A DNA stretch of 64,000 bases. Origin: Amorphophallus konjac (Eukaryota > Streptophyta > Magnoliopsida > Alismatales > Araceae). The position numbers and the translations under genes are program-made. Under the pieces are notes generated by a model. That model had not been told where the DNA came from. It saw only the letters and a list, made by a program, of their open reading frames with translations, and did not search any database. Below, in pieces: positions 1 through 12,178 of the stretch; position 1 is the stretch's first letter, and every line of letters starts with the position of its first letter. Location of the stretch: positions 320,149,933 to 320,213,932 of the forward strand of contig CM040123.1 in NCBI GenBank assembly GCA_022559845.1. Reading direction: 5' to 3'.

Positions 1-41
1 GAGGTGGTTCATGTCAAAACGTGTTGTCCAAAGTTGTTACT

Positions 42-44
<3 letters not shown>

Positions 45-107
<63 letters not shown>
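45..107. repeat. (TA)n microsatellite
   Basis: An uninterrupted run of about 31 TA dinucleotides. The Tyr-Ile peptide it encodes on the minus strand is an artefact. Confidence 0.97.
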
Positions 108-112
<5 letters not shown>

Positions 113-913
113 GAAAGGCAGAGCAATGATTTAGCGTACTGAGTAACTGGGTCATTTCACCTAAGACATGATTTGCCTCATGTAAAAAGGTGCTGCCAAT
201 ATTACCTCTATTCAAAGGAGTTGAGGTAGAATAGTTAACCCACTAAGTAATTGGGGATCCAGACATCTAACCAATGTGTTTCCTCACGTAAAAATGTGTA
301 ATTCAACCTAACTACTCTATCAAAAGAAAAAGAAAAAAGAAAATTTAAAAATTCTTTTCTTTTCCCTAAATGAGATCTGGACAATATATTGGTGTTTAAC
401 TTTAATATTAGTTAAAGTCATTTGTTTTAGGGGGTCTTTTTCATCTAAATGTGTAAGGTTAACAAAGGTTTCTGGGCAAAATTAGAGAATCTGTTTTAAA
501 TTTATTAAGTATGTAGGAGGCAACTTCTTTTAGGGATCTTGATTAATGGACTAGGGGTTATTAACTTTAAACCATAAGAGTTAATAAAGAGATTTTGCTA
601 ATATCTCTTTAAGAAGAAATTCTCCTGGCTGAAAAGGCCACTGGTGTTTTGGGACACTTAGCTAGTTGAGCCCAGTTCTCAGCCCAATTATTTCAGCCGA
701 CCCAATTGCCCTGTCTATAGTCTAGTTGCTTCATGGTCAAACTTTGTTGACCCCCACATCCTTTTAAAAGGGTTCGAACGATTTCGCCATTGCATTCACC
801 CTTTTTTCTTTCGGTCGCCTATCTCTAGGGTTCTATAAACAGACCCTAATCCTCTTCTCCCAAGCCTCCAGTCAAACCTTTTCAGCATCTCTGAGCCTCC
901 TTTGCAGCACTCC

Positions 914-2307
914 ATGGCATCCTCCTCAAGAAAGCGGAAAGCACCTTCTCCAGTATCTCCCGCTGCATTGATTTCCAGGATGCAGAACTTCAGGAGATGT
1001 TTCCAGCCCTCAAACCCTTCTTTGAAGCTCAAGGTTGGATCCCTTTTCTTTCTGAACATACTCGATACTATCCTTCCTTGGTTCTCCAGTTCTACAACAA
1101 CATGCACATCAATGAACGCAAAGTTCTAGTCATGATAGTAAAGGGCAGAACATTTCAGGTCTGCCCAACCCTATTCCATTGAGCTCTGAACATCCCATTT
1201 GATGGTGTTACCCTCGAAATAGCTGATATGGACCCTCAAGCTGCCTACACTACAATGACTGAAAAATATTTTAATCCAAACCTTATCTTCCTATCTAAAT
1301 TGAACGCCAATACTTTTCCCCCATTTCAGAGGCTCATTCATCACATCTTCACTACCATCATCTATCCTAGAGGTGGAGCCCAAGAACAAGTCACTGAAAT
1401 TCATAGATTTCTATTTTATTATCTGTTTGATGTAGATCAAATCTCCTTGCCCATCCTTATCCACCAGCTCATAGTCTCCTGTTATGAGGATTCCAAACAA
1501 TCACTACCTTATGCTACTCATCTCACATCAATCTTCAAATATCATGGTATTGATGTTTCAAATGATCATTTTATTGAAATCCCTTCCAACAATATATATA
1601 CTCATCACACCATTCAAACATTCATGTGTTTTAAAATGGAAGGAAATGTCATTGTTCGTGTCCCTCATCTTCATAATCAACCTCTTGATCAAGCTCATAC
1701 TGACTCAGTTGGTTCTCAAGCTGATGTATCTCCAATCACTGATCCAGCTGCTGCAGAGCACATGGAAATTTCACCTCAGCCACCTCCTCCTCCAACTGAG
1801 CCATGCTTAGATGTTGTGGTCTATGTTCCCAGCCCATGGATTACTACTCCACCATCTCCTCCCATACTAGTAGGATATGAACCATGCACCACAGGGTCTT
1901 CACATACCTCAAATCATTCTTCTTCTTCTCCAACTGCACATGTTCATAGAGAGGATACCCCTCATCCTCCTCCACAGGTACATATTCCCCCACCACAAAC
2001 TCATGTAGGCCCTTCAACGATGCATGTAGGTACACCTGCATCATCCAATCTTCCTCATGCTTGGTTCTAATTTCTCCATCTTCATTTTTCTCAAATCGAA
2101 GCTAGACTGGACAATTTTGAGTCCCGAGTTAATGATCGTCTGGACAGACTTGAAAGCAATATTAGAACCACCCACTAGAGTCTCTTCAATTTCAATTGTG
2201 ATCTCAATTGCCTTTGGACAGAATTCAGAGAAGTTGGTCGAACTCTAATCTACATGGAACAAGATCTCTTCCAGATGAATCAGGATGTTGATGCTTTATG
2301 CAGATGA
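914..2307 (+). pseudogene. Env-position ORF of outer copia (putative plant transposon protein family), decayed
   Basis: The frame starts at an ATG near 914 with a basic, Ser/Pro-rich N-terminus (motif SSRKRKAPSP). It shifts by one base near 975 and then runs to 2307 with in-frame stops at 1180-1182 (TGA), 2068-2070 (TAA) and 2176-2178 (TAG). The central part (YYPSL, KLNAN, HHIFTT, PRGG, LPYAT) aligns along its length with the ORF at 4907-6268. A Pro-rich linker and a C-terminal heptad-like segment (LDNFESRVNDRLDRLESN) follow. The domain resembles the putative plant transposon protein domain found in additional ORFs of plant elements (from memory, not searched). It sits after where pol would be and before the 3' LTR, as env-like ORFs do in Sireviruses. 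No signal peptide or membrane segment is apparent, so a true envelope role is not supported. Confidence 0.72.
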
Positions 2308-2733
2308 TTTTACCCTACATAAGGTGAAGGTGGACCGAATGTGCCACCACCTCCAAGATTTTATCAGCCACTACAGAGACATTAAGTCTGGCTCTCACTT
2401 AGAGTGACTATTTTGATGATGTCAAAGGGGGGAGATGGATGAGTCAAGCAGGAAGTTAGGATTTTGAGTCTTAGTCAGGAGATCATTATGTCATGATCTG
2501 TGTATGTCATGATTTGTGTATTTTGAGTCTTTCTGAGTCTATATTTTTAGTCCGAGTCTTCTGTATGAACCTCTAAATCTATGAAATCGCTTTTCTGATT
2601 CTACATAAATCTTTTGAATGAATGATTGTTTGAGGCTATGCAAGTTGATGCTTTCTCTCAAGTGCCTTGAGTGGATTGAATTGTTAATGATTCATGGTTA
2701 AAATATTATTAATGACTCATAGTTGCCATCATT

Positions 2734-2747
2734 AAAAAGGGGGGGAA
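2734..2747 (+). other. Polypurine tract of outer copia
   Basis: AAAAAGGGGGGGAA directly precedes the LTR start TGTTGTG. This is the expected plus-strand primer and fixes the element's orientation as plus. Confidence 0.8.
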
Positions 2748-2775
2748 TGTTGTGTGGATGTTTTGATGATGACCG
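2748..2775 (+). repeat. 3' LTR of outer copia, first 28 bp
   Basis: The LTR begins TGTTGTGTGG and is cut after 28 bp by the minus-strand copia at 2776. The LTR resumes at 13692, where the duplicated target GACCG (2771-2775 and 13692-13696) reappears. Confidence 0.78.
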
Positions 2776-4287
2776 TGAAGTCCCGCGATCAATGACACCC
2801 AAGAGGGGGGGGGGTGAATTGGGTGATTACAAATTTTTAGAAAACCTTAGCCGATTTAAACAAATATGATGAAATAGCAACTAAGAGGTTCAGATCTATT
2901 GCAATACCAATTAGATCTATCAAAACCAATCGCCATGATAATTCTTCAGTACTGGGCGGAGGTATGAATCCGAAGATCCTACTCACGCAAGGTGTTATCA
3001 TCCTGACAATACTAGCCTTGTCAATCTGAACTCACCTTTTGATATATCAAAGATCTAAAGTGAAAATGATCAATTAAGCTAGATTTGAACGAAGAAAATA
3101 ATAGAGATAATATACGAGAGTGCTAGCACAGAATGGGGGTAGAAGAAAAGGATCAAACCACACAAGAGACAGAGATTTTTAGGTGGTTCGGATGCAACGA
3201 CAGCAACCTACATCCACCCCTCACAAACTGTGAGGGTTCACACACTATCTTGTAAAGGATTACAAGATCAGAACACACACACACTCGTAAGGAGATAGGA
3301 GCTCCCACGAAGGTGCAAACGCACCGAAGCACACATGAATCTAAAGGAAACAAGACATATACACATGGATCTGGGTAGATCCACACACACACGAATGTTT
3401 AAAGATTACAAATAGCACACACTTGAAGCTCAGGAAATTTAGAAGAAGAAACACAAATGAAAAACTTCTGATTTAGGCTCTCCCTGAGTAGATGATGCAG
3501 ATTTTGAATGAAGCTTGCTTCTCCAATTGTTTTGAGGTTGATTGGCTTCAGATTGATCTTGAAAGGCTTGGAGATGGATGAAGAATCCCTAGAGGAAACA
3601 CTATTCACGGAGGTGTTGTAGCAGCCTTCTTTCTCCCCTTGGTAGCCTCCTTGTTCTCCCTTGAGTGATTAGGGTTTCTTTGCCATAAGAGATATTTTTA
3701 TAAGTCTTGGGTTGGTCAAGGGACATACCAAAACACAGATCCACGAATCTAGGCATGACTGGTGGCTTTGGAACCCAAAAGTCGAAAAGAGAAGGCGTGA
3801 ACACGTTGAAGAAAACAAAGTCAACAATTGCTGCTTCGAAGGGTTCGGTTGACCGAAATGTCCGGTCGGTCGACCGAACTCTGTAACTTCCTGAAACTTT
3901 CAGCGTTGGGAACTTTGGTCGACCGAATTGGCCCTGTCGGTCGACCGAACTCTGTAACATTTCAGAGTTCTGAACGCTGGAAACTTTGGTCGAACGAAAT
4001 GCCTTCATTGGTCGACCGAAGTCTGCTTCACCTGCAAAAAAACTCATTAGCCCAAGAGATCATATCCATATAATCAGGTCTTGGATTGAGCGTATGTTTA
4101 CATTGATTTGAAGACCATTTGAGCTCTTTTTATGCATTTTGAAGATGGTGAACATTTGAGCATTGATCATAGCGGAAATTGGCCTAAAACGCGTACGATG
4201 CTCGCTCTTGAGTAGTTATGCATGGCACGAGATGAAAATTAAGTTCAAGATTTTGTTATCATCAAAATCATCTCGAGAGACTCAACA
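2776..4287 (-). repeat. 3' LTR of minus-strand copia
   Basis: A 1,512-bp direct repeat of 12179-13691 with TG...CA termini. A TATA-like sequence on the minus strand lies at 3695-3702. On its upstream (right) side, 3840-4030, it carries several GGTCGACC-type palindromes within GGTCGACCGAA units. CA-rich stretches (3255-3400) follow. Confidence 0.95.
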
Positions 4288-4301
4288 ATCTCCCCATTTT
4301 T
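4288..4301 (-). other. Polypurine tract of minus-strand copia
   Basis: On the minus strand AAAAATGGGGAGAT directly abuts the LTR start TGTTGAGTC. This matches the plus-strand primer position and confirms the orientation. Confidence 0.85.
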
Positions 4302-4906
4302 GATGATGATAAAACTCGAGAACATTAAATGCATTGGCGTGCCTTTAATCAAATTTGGAACCTTGAATTCAACGCATTACATGCTTGCAAGCTCCCACAT
4401 GGTTCTTGTACATGGCAGAGTTTACACTCACGCACAGTGAGGGATTTCAGACGGGATGGCCTGTCTTGCATCCAACACCATTTGATATACATAGAACCCA
4501 TGGAGGGTTAATACTCCAATAATCCGTAAGGCAACTTCAATCCTTCAAGATACATCATTCAAACCATTCAAGTCAACACAAGTCATTCAAACATATTGCC
4601 ACATTTGAGAGGAATTGAAAGGCAAGAGCCAACATGTATGTGCAATACCAATTGCATTCCATTCATTTCATACAAGTTCATTACATATTACATGGACACT
4701 GACTCACAATGCAAAAGACTGAACTAATGCAAATGACACTCACAAATGCCAATGCCAAATGGCAAACATGCATACAAGCATTCAACACATGAATAACTTA
4801 TATAAACCTAGACTAGCTACTTCTCCCCCTTTGGCATCATCAAAAGAGGGGAGGGGATACAAGAAAAAGTAGACCATGGTGAAACTGAAGACTATGGAGG
4901 CAACAA
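4302..4906 (-). other. 3' non-coding region of minus-strand copia
   Basis: About 600 bp without coding potential. Near 4830 the minus strand reads GATGATGCCAAAGGGGGAGA, a second purine-tract module just downstream of the env-position ORF. Such repeated modules are a known Sirevirus feature. Confidence 0.6.
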
Positions 4907-6268
4907 CTAAGGAGGAGGAGCAGAGTCCTCTGGGGCACCATCATCATGAGAAGGCTTAGCTGGAGGCGGAGGAAGACGGCGTGCAAGAGAGTGCAGAAGG
5001 AGGTCCTGATGCTCCAGTTGGCGGTCAATGTGGAGAAGACTGCGGTTGGTGTGACGGAAGGCCTGGCTGGTATCCTCATAGCCGGTAGTGAGAGTAGCCA
5101 TGTGGGTAGAAAGGGTGTCCAAGGCATGGGAAAAGGTATCCATCCGACCAGACATTGTGGTCATAAAGGCATCCAACCGAGTTTCCAGTCCAGAAAAATG
5201 TCTATCAAAAGCCTCAAAATCTGCCCAAGAGGGTTGTCCGGCACCCTGAGTGGAGGACTCCCCATAATGAAACTGTGGTGGGGGTGGCAAGTCCTGATCG
5301 GCATGGGGAGGAGGAGGTGGCTGCTCATCGGCCTGAACTGGAGGCGGGGGTGGTGCTTGAGCCTCTTGCTGTTGCTGTTGCTCCTGTTCCTCATCCTCAG
5401 ATTCTGATTCTTCTCCGTGCATTCTCACATCTCTGTGTAACTCTCCATCAGGACCCCAATAATACCCAAAGTTGAAGAAGAGCTTGTGTTTGTTATATAC
5501 ATCATCCTATCTCACTGGAACAAACACCTCTCCTGCCAAACCAACTCTAGCATGAAGAAACACCCCTGTCAGCTGTGAGGCATAAGGCAAGGATCGCCTT
5601 CTTTGTGTACGACATGACCGTATTAAGTCCGTCATCAAACGTCCCATGTTGATCTGGTTGCCACTCATAACATGGTAGAACAGAAATTTATGCACTTCAT
5701 TAACCACATCCCTACTGCCCCCTTTAGGATAGATAAGAGTGGTAAACATATGGTGTATAATCCGCTGCAGTGGCGAAAAATAGTTGGCATTCAGCTTGAT
5801 CAGGTTACTAACTCCATGAATGTATTCACTGTAGGTCATGAGTAGAAAAGTGTCCTCAACAGAACCATGACCAAAAGTCATATCAGCACCCCTAGCAGAC
5901 ACTCCAAGGGCGCACTCAAATAACTCTGGATTGATTGTAATTTCGACTCCTTTGACAACCGTATACAAACGGTCATTCCTCATATCCAGGTGGCCATAAA
6001 ATTCTTGGATAAGACTAGGATAATACATGGAGTATCTGATAACAAAATCAATCCACCCGTCTTGTATTTCAAATATAGCACTGAAATCGGGCAATAATTC
6101 ATTCACTTCATCAATATCAACCAATCGGGGGTCGAGAATCAGCCGTGGTTGGATCGGCGGTGCCCTTGGAGGTGCGGCTAGCCGCTGTGGTGGAGAAGCT
6201 CGTTCCTCATTTCTCCGGGCACTGGATTCCCCCTGAGTAAGCCTTTGAGAACTTCGTCTAGGCACCAT
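4907..6268 (-). pseudogene. Env-position ORF of minus-strand copia, one internal stop
   Basis: A single frame of 454 codons from the ATG at 6268 is interrupted only by a TAG at 5507-5509. The N-terminus is basic and Pro-rich. The central 200 residues (YYPSLI, VVKGVE, IKLNANYFSP, HHMFTTLIYPKGG, RSLPYASQLTG) match the family seen at 914-2307. After the stop come an acidic/Gln stretch, poly-Pro blocks and a heptad-rich C-terminal segment (residues about 330-430). No signal peptide or membrane helix is evident. It lies between RNase H and the 3' LTR. The function is unknown, and env in the viral sense is not supported. The single stop might be recent or a sequencing or assembly error. Confidence 0.75.
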
Positions 6269-7244
6269 CCAAATAGGAAATATAGGTGGAAACCCTTAGA
6301 TTTGCTAACCTTTTCCGTGGGAGAAGATAGAGATCGGAGGACACACAAGAGATGGTGGAAGAACCTTTCTCCACAATCTAGAGCTCAAGGAATGGCTGCA
6401 AGGGCTCACAAGCCGCCGCAGAGATTTCGTCCCGAAACGATGATGAATACGCCGGATCTTGTGCAGATGGAAGAAAGAGGGGTTTTGGGGATGGAAATGA
6501 AGAGAATGAGTATTCTAGGGTTTGAGGAGAGGGTATGAGGGTGAATGGGTGTGAGAGAGTGAGAGAAATGGGGTGAAAACCCCTTTAAGAAGGAGTTCGG
6601 ACGCAGTTCGGCGGGCCCGGTTCGCCGGGTTCGGTCGACCGAACCTGGGCGTCGATCGACCGAGATGATCAGCCAAGCCCTAATTTCATCATTTTTTTTA
6701 TCAACTCCTTCAACTTTCTTTTTCTTTTTCTTCTTTTCTACCTTTTTTTATTTATACAACCCTTGTCCCTTCCTTTTTTTGTGTAGCCCTTTTGTTTTTT
6801 TTTCTTTTCAAACATCACTTGTCCCCCTTCGTGTTTGTGAAGAGAAGGAATAAATGAACCTTGTGAGATGACTGCTTTGGAGTTTCTAAAACTCCCCCTC
6901 AATAAATGCCTCAGTTCCCGAGGTCACTGGGTCCACATTTATTTATCAAAGAATATTTGACTTTAGAAAATTTTCAAGGAGAGGCTATATAGATAATTAC
7001 AATCAAGCATGCAAGGGGGTGTGTACACACAAGGAATTAGAAATAATCACACAGAATATGCATTGCAATCTACCCTTTATGCATCTGATTTTTCTACATA
7101 TGCATCACTTAAGTGTAAACCTAGGTATGTATGCTCTCACCCTTGCACATGTCGAGTTCTCTTCTTATTTTGTTGAATTGTTCTTGACTTAGGGGTTTTG
7201 TGAAGATATCAGCTAACTGATTGTGTGTGTCAATGAATTTCAAT
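6269..7244 (-). other. Spacer between pol and env-position ORF
   Basis: Non-coding. It holds an 18-bp perfect palindrome GGTTCGGTCGACCGAACC at 6628-6645, matching the palindromes of this element's LTRs. A pyrimidine-rich run lies at 6690-6800 and a minus-strand purine module GGGGGAG at about 6892-6898. Confidence 0.65.
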
Positions 7245-10200
7245 TCAAAGACCCTTTTTCCTACATGATTGATCTCTCAGAAAATAATGCTGAATGTCAA
7301 TGTGCTTTGTTCTAGAATGTTGTACAAGATTTTTTGACAAGTTAATTGCACTGGTATTGTCACACAAAATTGGAACATATTTCATTTCAATATTCAAATC
7401 AAGCAATTGATTTTTGATCCAAAGTACTTGGGTTCCACAACTTCCGACAGCTACATATTCAGCCTCGGCCGTTGAGAGAGCTACTGAATGTTGTTTCTTG
7501 GAGGCCCACGAAACTAGACACACACTAAGAAATTGACAGTACCCACTAGTACTTTTGCGATCAACAATGTATTCAGCATAATCCGCATCGGTGTATGCAA
7601 TCAAATCAAATGAGCTACCGATGGGAAACCACAAGCCAAAGTCTACTATGCCAATTAAATATCAAAAAATCCGTTTAACAGCCAATACATGAGATTCTTT
7701 AGGACATGACTAAAAACGAGCACATAGACATACGCTGTACTACATGTCAGGATGGCATGCTGTTAAGTACACTAGTGATCCGATCATACCTCGAAACAGT
7801 GTAGGATCTACTATTTTACCCTTTTCATCTTTATCTAACTTCATGGTTGTGGCCATCAGAATTGACATGGGTTTTGCTTCTGCCATCCCGTATTTCTTTA
7901 ACAGCTCCAAGGTGTACTAGGCTTGATTTATGAAAATGCCGTCAGACACTTGCTTCACCTGCAACCCAAGGAAAAATGTAAGTTTACCCATGAGACTCAT
8001 TTCAAATTCGCCCTGCATTATCTGTGCAAACTCATCACATAAGGCATTATTAGTAGCTCCAAAGATTATATCATCAACATATACTTGAACTACTAATATG
8101 TCTTTACCTGAATGTCTTGTGAATAGGGTCTGATCAACCTTACCTCTCTTGAATCCATTTTCAAGTAAAAAGGAGGTGAGCCTTTCATACCATGCCCTTG
8201 GTGCTTGTTTCAATCCGTACAAGGCCTTCTACAGCTTGTACACATGCTGTGGATGTTTTGGGCCTTTAAAACCTAGAGGTTGTTCTACAAAAATATCCTC
8301 TTTGATATACCCATTGAGAAAAGAAGATTTAATATCCAGTTGAAATAATCTGAAACTGAGAGAGCAAGCATAGGACAATAGAATCCAGACTGCTTCTAAT
8401 CTAGCAACTGGTACAAAGGACTCATCAAAATCAATGCCCATCTCCTGGCTATACACTTTGGCTACTAGCTAGGCCTTGTTCCTAACAACCAATCCCGTGT
8501 CATTTAGTTTATTTCTGAAAATCCAACGGGTTCCAATTACGGGATGATTCTTAGGACGCGGCACGAGAGACCACACATCGTTTCTTTTGAACTGGTGTAG
8601 CTATTCATGCATAGCCTGGATCCAGGATTCATTTTGAAGAGCGTCATAAACATCCTTAGGCTCTTCTTGAGAAATAAAGGCCATCAGATCCTCTTCTTCC
8701 ACTTGTCTTAGTGAGGATATGGTTTTTACCCCATCTTCAGGATTACCGATAATATTTTCAGGGGGGTGATCTTTCAATAACATTGAAGCTCTAGGTAGGT
8801 CGGGATGCTGCACTTGCTGTTCTTGAAGTGTTTCAATTGAAGGATCTTCATCATTTTCATTCTTGCTGGAAGTTCCTTCCGTTAGTTCATCCTTACCTTT
8901 AGATGATCCAGCAATAGTTGAATTTCTAGGGGCTTCATCTGCATCCAAGATTAGAATAAGTTGATTTGTCAGTTTTGATTTAGATTCATCAAAAATAACA
9001 TGAGGACTTTCTTCAACAACCAAAGTCCTTTTATTAAACAATATGTAAGCTCTAGAATTCAATGCATATCCTAGGAAGATTTCTCTATCACTATTTTCAT
9101 CAAACTTACCTAGGTTTGACTTACCAGTGTTCAGAATATAGCAAGGGCATCCAAAAGGTTTGAGATGGGAAATGTTTGGTTTCTTACTCTTATAGAGCTC
9201 GTATGGAGTTTTCTTCAAAATGGGCCTTACCATTACCCTGTTGATGATGTAGCATGCCGTACTTACCGCCTCAGCCCAGAAATATTTTGGTAGGGAGTTC
9301 TCACTTAACATGGTCTGTGCCATGTCGATTAAGGTCCTATTTTTCCTCTCCACTACTCCATTTTGTTGAGGCGTCCTTGGTGATGAGAAGTTATGTGTGT
9401 ATCCCTGCTCTCTGTAAAAACTACTGAAGTCATGGTTTTCAAACTCACCACCATGATCACTTTGAATTGTGGTGATGAGGTAACCTCTATCATTCTGGAT
9501 TTTCCTGCAAAATACTTGAAACTCCATCAGGGCATCATTTTTATTTGCTAGAAATAATACCCATGTGAATCTGGAGTAATCATCAACAATCACAAATCCA
9601 TAAGATTTTTCTCCTAGGCTGGATGTCCTAGTCGGACTAAAGAGATCAAGGTGCAGGAGTTCTAAAGGTTGAGCGGTAGAAACAATATTCTTATTTTTGA
9701 AAGAGATGTATGTTTACTTGTCTTTTGTGCAAGCCTCACAAATTTTATCACTTTCAAATTTTAACTTTGACAGTCCATTCACCAAGTCATGTCTAGACAA
9801 TTTGGAGATTACTCCAAAACTAGCATGGCCTAGTCTTCGGTGCCATAACCAAGTATTATCATGATTGTTTGCTACCAAGCACACATCATCACCAGAAACA
9901 TCATCAAGATCAATGGTATATACATTGTTGTTCCTTTTTCCAATGAGTTTAATTTCATTAGTGATTTTATTCATGACAAGGCAATGAGTTTCATCATAAA
10001 TAATTTTAAAACCCTTGTCACACAATTGGCTTATGCTCAAAAGATTATGATTCAAACCCTTCACCAAAAGAAGATTCTCACTCAAGGTTTTAGAATTCTT
10101 ACCTATGTTGTCAATTTCAATGATTTTACCTTTATCCTTTCCTCCAAAGACAACAGAGCCTCCATCCTTGTCCTGCAATGTGGAGAACACTTTCGTGTCC

Positions 10201-10271
10201 CCCGTCATATGTCTTGAGCAACCGCTGTCCAAATACCACTTGCTCCCCCTGGCTTCAAGGCATATCTGCAA
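7245..10271 (-). pseudogene. Copia pol: protease, integrase, reverse transcriptase, RNase H (decayed)
   Basis: Read right to left. The aspartic protease has its DSG catalytic triplet (WYLDSGCSRHMTG) near 10240, followed by the pre-integrase zinc region (HRRLGH...CEAC) near 9750-9840. The integrase core at 9593-8601 shows the three catalytic acids in VDDYSRF, QSDHGGEF and GVVERKNRT. RT spans about 8600-7917 with the active-site motif YVDDIIFG near 8075. RNase H at 7634-7245 has DADYAEY, STAEAEY and CDNTSA. In-frame stops occur at 9714-9716, 8601-8603, about 8472, about 8226 and 7917, and further breaks separate RT from RNase H. Domain order is that of Ty1-copia. The stops make it non-functional without suppression. 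Confidence 0.93.
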
Positions 10272-10283
10272 GATACAGAATTC

Positions 10284-12114
10284 TCATCCAATTGATTTTG
10301 GTACCCAAACTAATTTGGGTCCATAGGAGTTAGTCCAATTCTGCACATATCTTTTTCTAGTCCAAGCAGCATGATTTCTTTGAGTATTTTGTTTGAACCA
10401 ACAATTGGCAATAACATGACCAAATCTACCACAATGAAAGCAATTGACATTTGAAAATCTTCTTTGGTATTTGTGTAATTTAGATTGGACATGTGTTGGG
10501 TTTGTGTGTGAGCACGATGCACAATTATTTTCTTTTTCATGCACATAAGATGTTGTTATCTTGTGCTCAAATGATTTCTTGTTCTGGGGAATGTACCCCA
10601 ATCCTTCTTTTCGGAAGTTGATTTTAACTCCCAACAAATTATCTAGGTTTTATTTCCCTTTAACAAACCTAGAAAGAGTAAACTGTAAATTAGTCACCTC
10701 CTTATTCAAACTCACATTTTTATTCTCGAGTTCTAAAATTGAGGATTTCAGAACTTCTTTTTTTTTTTAAATTTTCAGAAACCTTTTCTATTTTAGACAT
10801 TTTACACATTAAATTCCTCTTTGGTTTTATCAATATCTAAAATTATTTGAAGCAAGCTTTCTTTTTCTTCTGTTAATTCGAACCATTCTTGTTCGAGTTT
10901 TTCAAATTTAGCAGAAGAGCCCTCGTGCTAAATCTTCAATTTTCTTTTTGAGGGATTTATTCTCTGATCTTATTTTCTTATATTTGTTGTACAATTTTTC
11001 ATATTCTAATTTCCATTACTCATTTGAAATAGAATCAGGGTTAGAGTTTACCTCATGTGAATCGTCTTCATGTGCTATGAGGCACAGGCTTTCCACGAGC
11101 TGTTCTAGCTCCTCTTCGGACTGTTCGTCTTCTTCGTCGCTCCATGTGGCGACCATGGCTTTGGGCTTTTTGAACTTATCCTTCTTGAATTTTTTTTTTC
11201 AGTTCTGAGCACTCTCCTCTCATGTGCCCGGGCTTCTTGTATTCATAGCATATAATGTTGTTGGGCTTGCTTGGCTCCCCCTTGATTTGGGCTGGCCTTC
11301 TTTGCCCTTTTTTGAAATTTCCTTGGAAATTTCTTTTTCTTCTCAAAAACTTCTTCACTTGGCATGTCCACATGGCCAAGTCTTCTCCCTCATCGCTTCC
11401 TTTGGTGGACTCCTCTTCTTGGGAGTCATCATTAGATTGGTGAGCTTTCAAGGCCACAGTTTTCTTCTTCTTGGTTTCTTCCTCGGCAGTTCTCTTCATG
11501 TTTATCTCATAGGTTATGAGTGACCCTATGAGCTCGTCCAAAGAAAGTATGGACAGATTTTTTGAATCCTCAATAACTGTGGCTTTTGTGTGCCACGCAG
11601 GTGGAAGGGATCTCAAAATCTTCCTCACAAGTTCGGAGTGGGTGTACTCCTTCCCAAAGCTTTTGATACCATTTGTGATCTCAGTTAGTCTTGCAAACAT
11701 CTCTGTAATCGTTTCTTGAGGCTTCATCTTAAACAACTCATAGTCCCTAACCAGCAGGTTGGCTTTGGTCTCCTTGACCTCGGAGGTTCCTTCATAGATA
11801 AGCCGCAGCTTGTCCCACATTTCTTTTGCTGAACTACACATGGATACATGAGAAAACTCGTTAGGATGAATAGCACATTGCATAATGGTCATAGCATTAA
11901 AATTCACTGTGGATTTTTTAATATCCTCATGGTTCCATTTGTCCTCATCAGCGGAAAGATGATAAGGACCCTTTTTCACAACCCTCTAGATCTCGTACTC
12001 TTCGGCTCTAAGAAAAACATGCATTCTATTTTTCCAGTAGGAATAATTTGAGCCATCGAAGTATGGAGGGCGGTGGATGGAGTGACCCTCAGGCATTATC
12101 CCCTTGTTGGCCAT
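10284..12114 (-). pseudogene. Copia gag (decayed)
   Basis: It starts at an ATG at 12114-12112, 51 bp inside the primer site. A TAG follows at 11988-11986 (context suggests a former Trp codon), then an open stretch 11979-11176 with the copia gag (UBN2-type) domain (motifs MWDKL, LVRDYE, TEITNGI, RSLPPAW). Its zinc knuckle reads CYEYKKPGHMRGEC: the second Cys is Tyr, so metal binding is doubtful. A homopolymer run near 11198-11207 breaks the frame. A heavily interrupted coiled-coil-type region follows (11175-10640). The C-terminal part 10637-10284 has an intact knuckle CFHCGRFGHVIANC. The GLGY-NKKSFE motif there recurs in the gag-only copia at 49878-50981. Confidence 0.88.
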
Positions 12115-12164
12115 TGATCTGGATCTGACTCTAGATCGTTAGATCTGAAAAATGTAGAGCCTTA

Positions 12165-12176
12165 GCTCTGATACCA
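12165..12176 (-). other. Primer binding site (initiator tRNA-Met)
   Basis: The minus strand reads TGGTATCAGAGC, two bases from the 5' LTR end. It is complementary to the 3' end of plant initiator tRNA-Met and fixes the 5' end of the element on the right. Confidence 0.93.
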
Positions 12177-12178
12177 AT

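Larger units (their letters stand above)
1..2747 (+). mobile_element. Outer Ty1-copia (Sirevirus-like) element, 3' internal part
   Basis: This is the internal 3' end of a plus-strand copia element whose 5' part lies outside the window. It holds a decayed ORF in the env position (914-2307), several purine runs followed by GAG or GAA (near 2425 and 2734), and a polypurine tract abutting an LTR start (TGTTGTGTGG at 2748). Repeated purine tracts near the 3' end are known from Sireviruses. Apart from the TA microsatellite, 1-900 shows no coding potential, and 2308-2733 is AT-rich and non-coding. Lineage assignment is inferred from the env-position ORF shared with the minus-strand element at 2776-13691. 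Confidence 0.72.

Noticed and set aside
9..215. Minus-strand ORF with repeated Tyr-Ile
   Set aside because: It is a translation of the TA microsatellite.
4946..5407. Plus-strand ORF of 153 codons
   Set aside because: It is the antisense shadow of the env-position ORF, with no family resemblance.
914..6268. True retroviral envelope genes
   Set aside because: Neither copy shows a signal peptide, membrane anchor or glycoprotein-like Cys pattern. Only the position is env-like.
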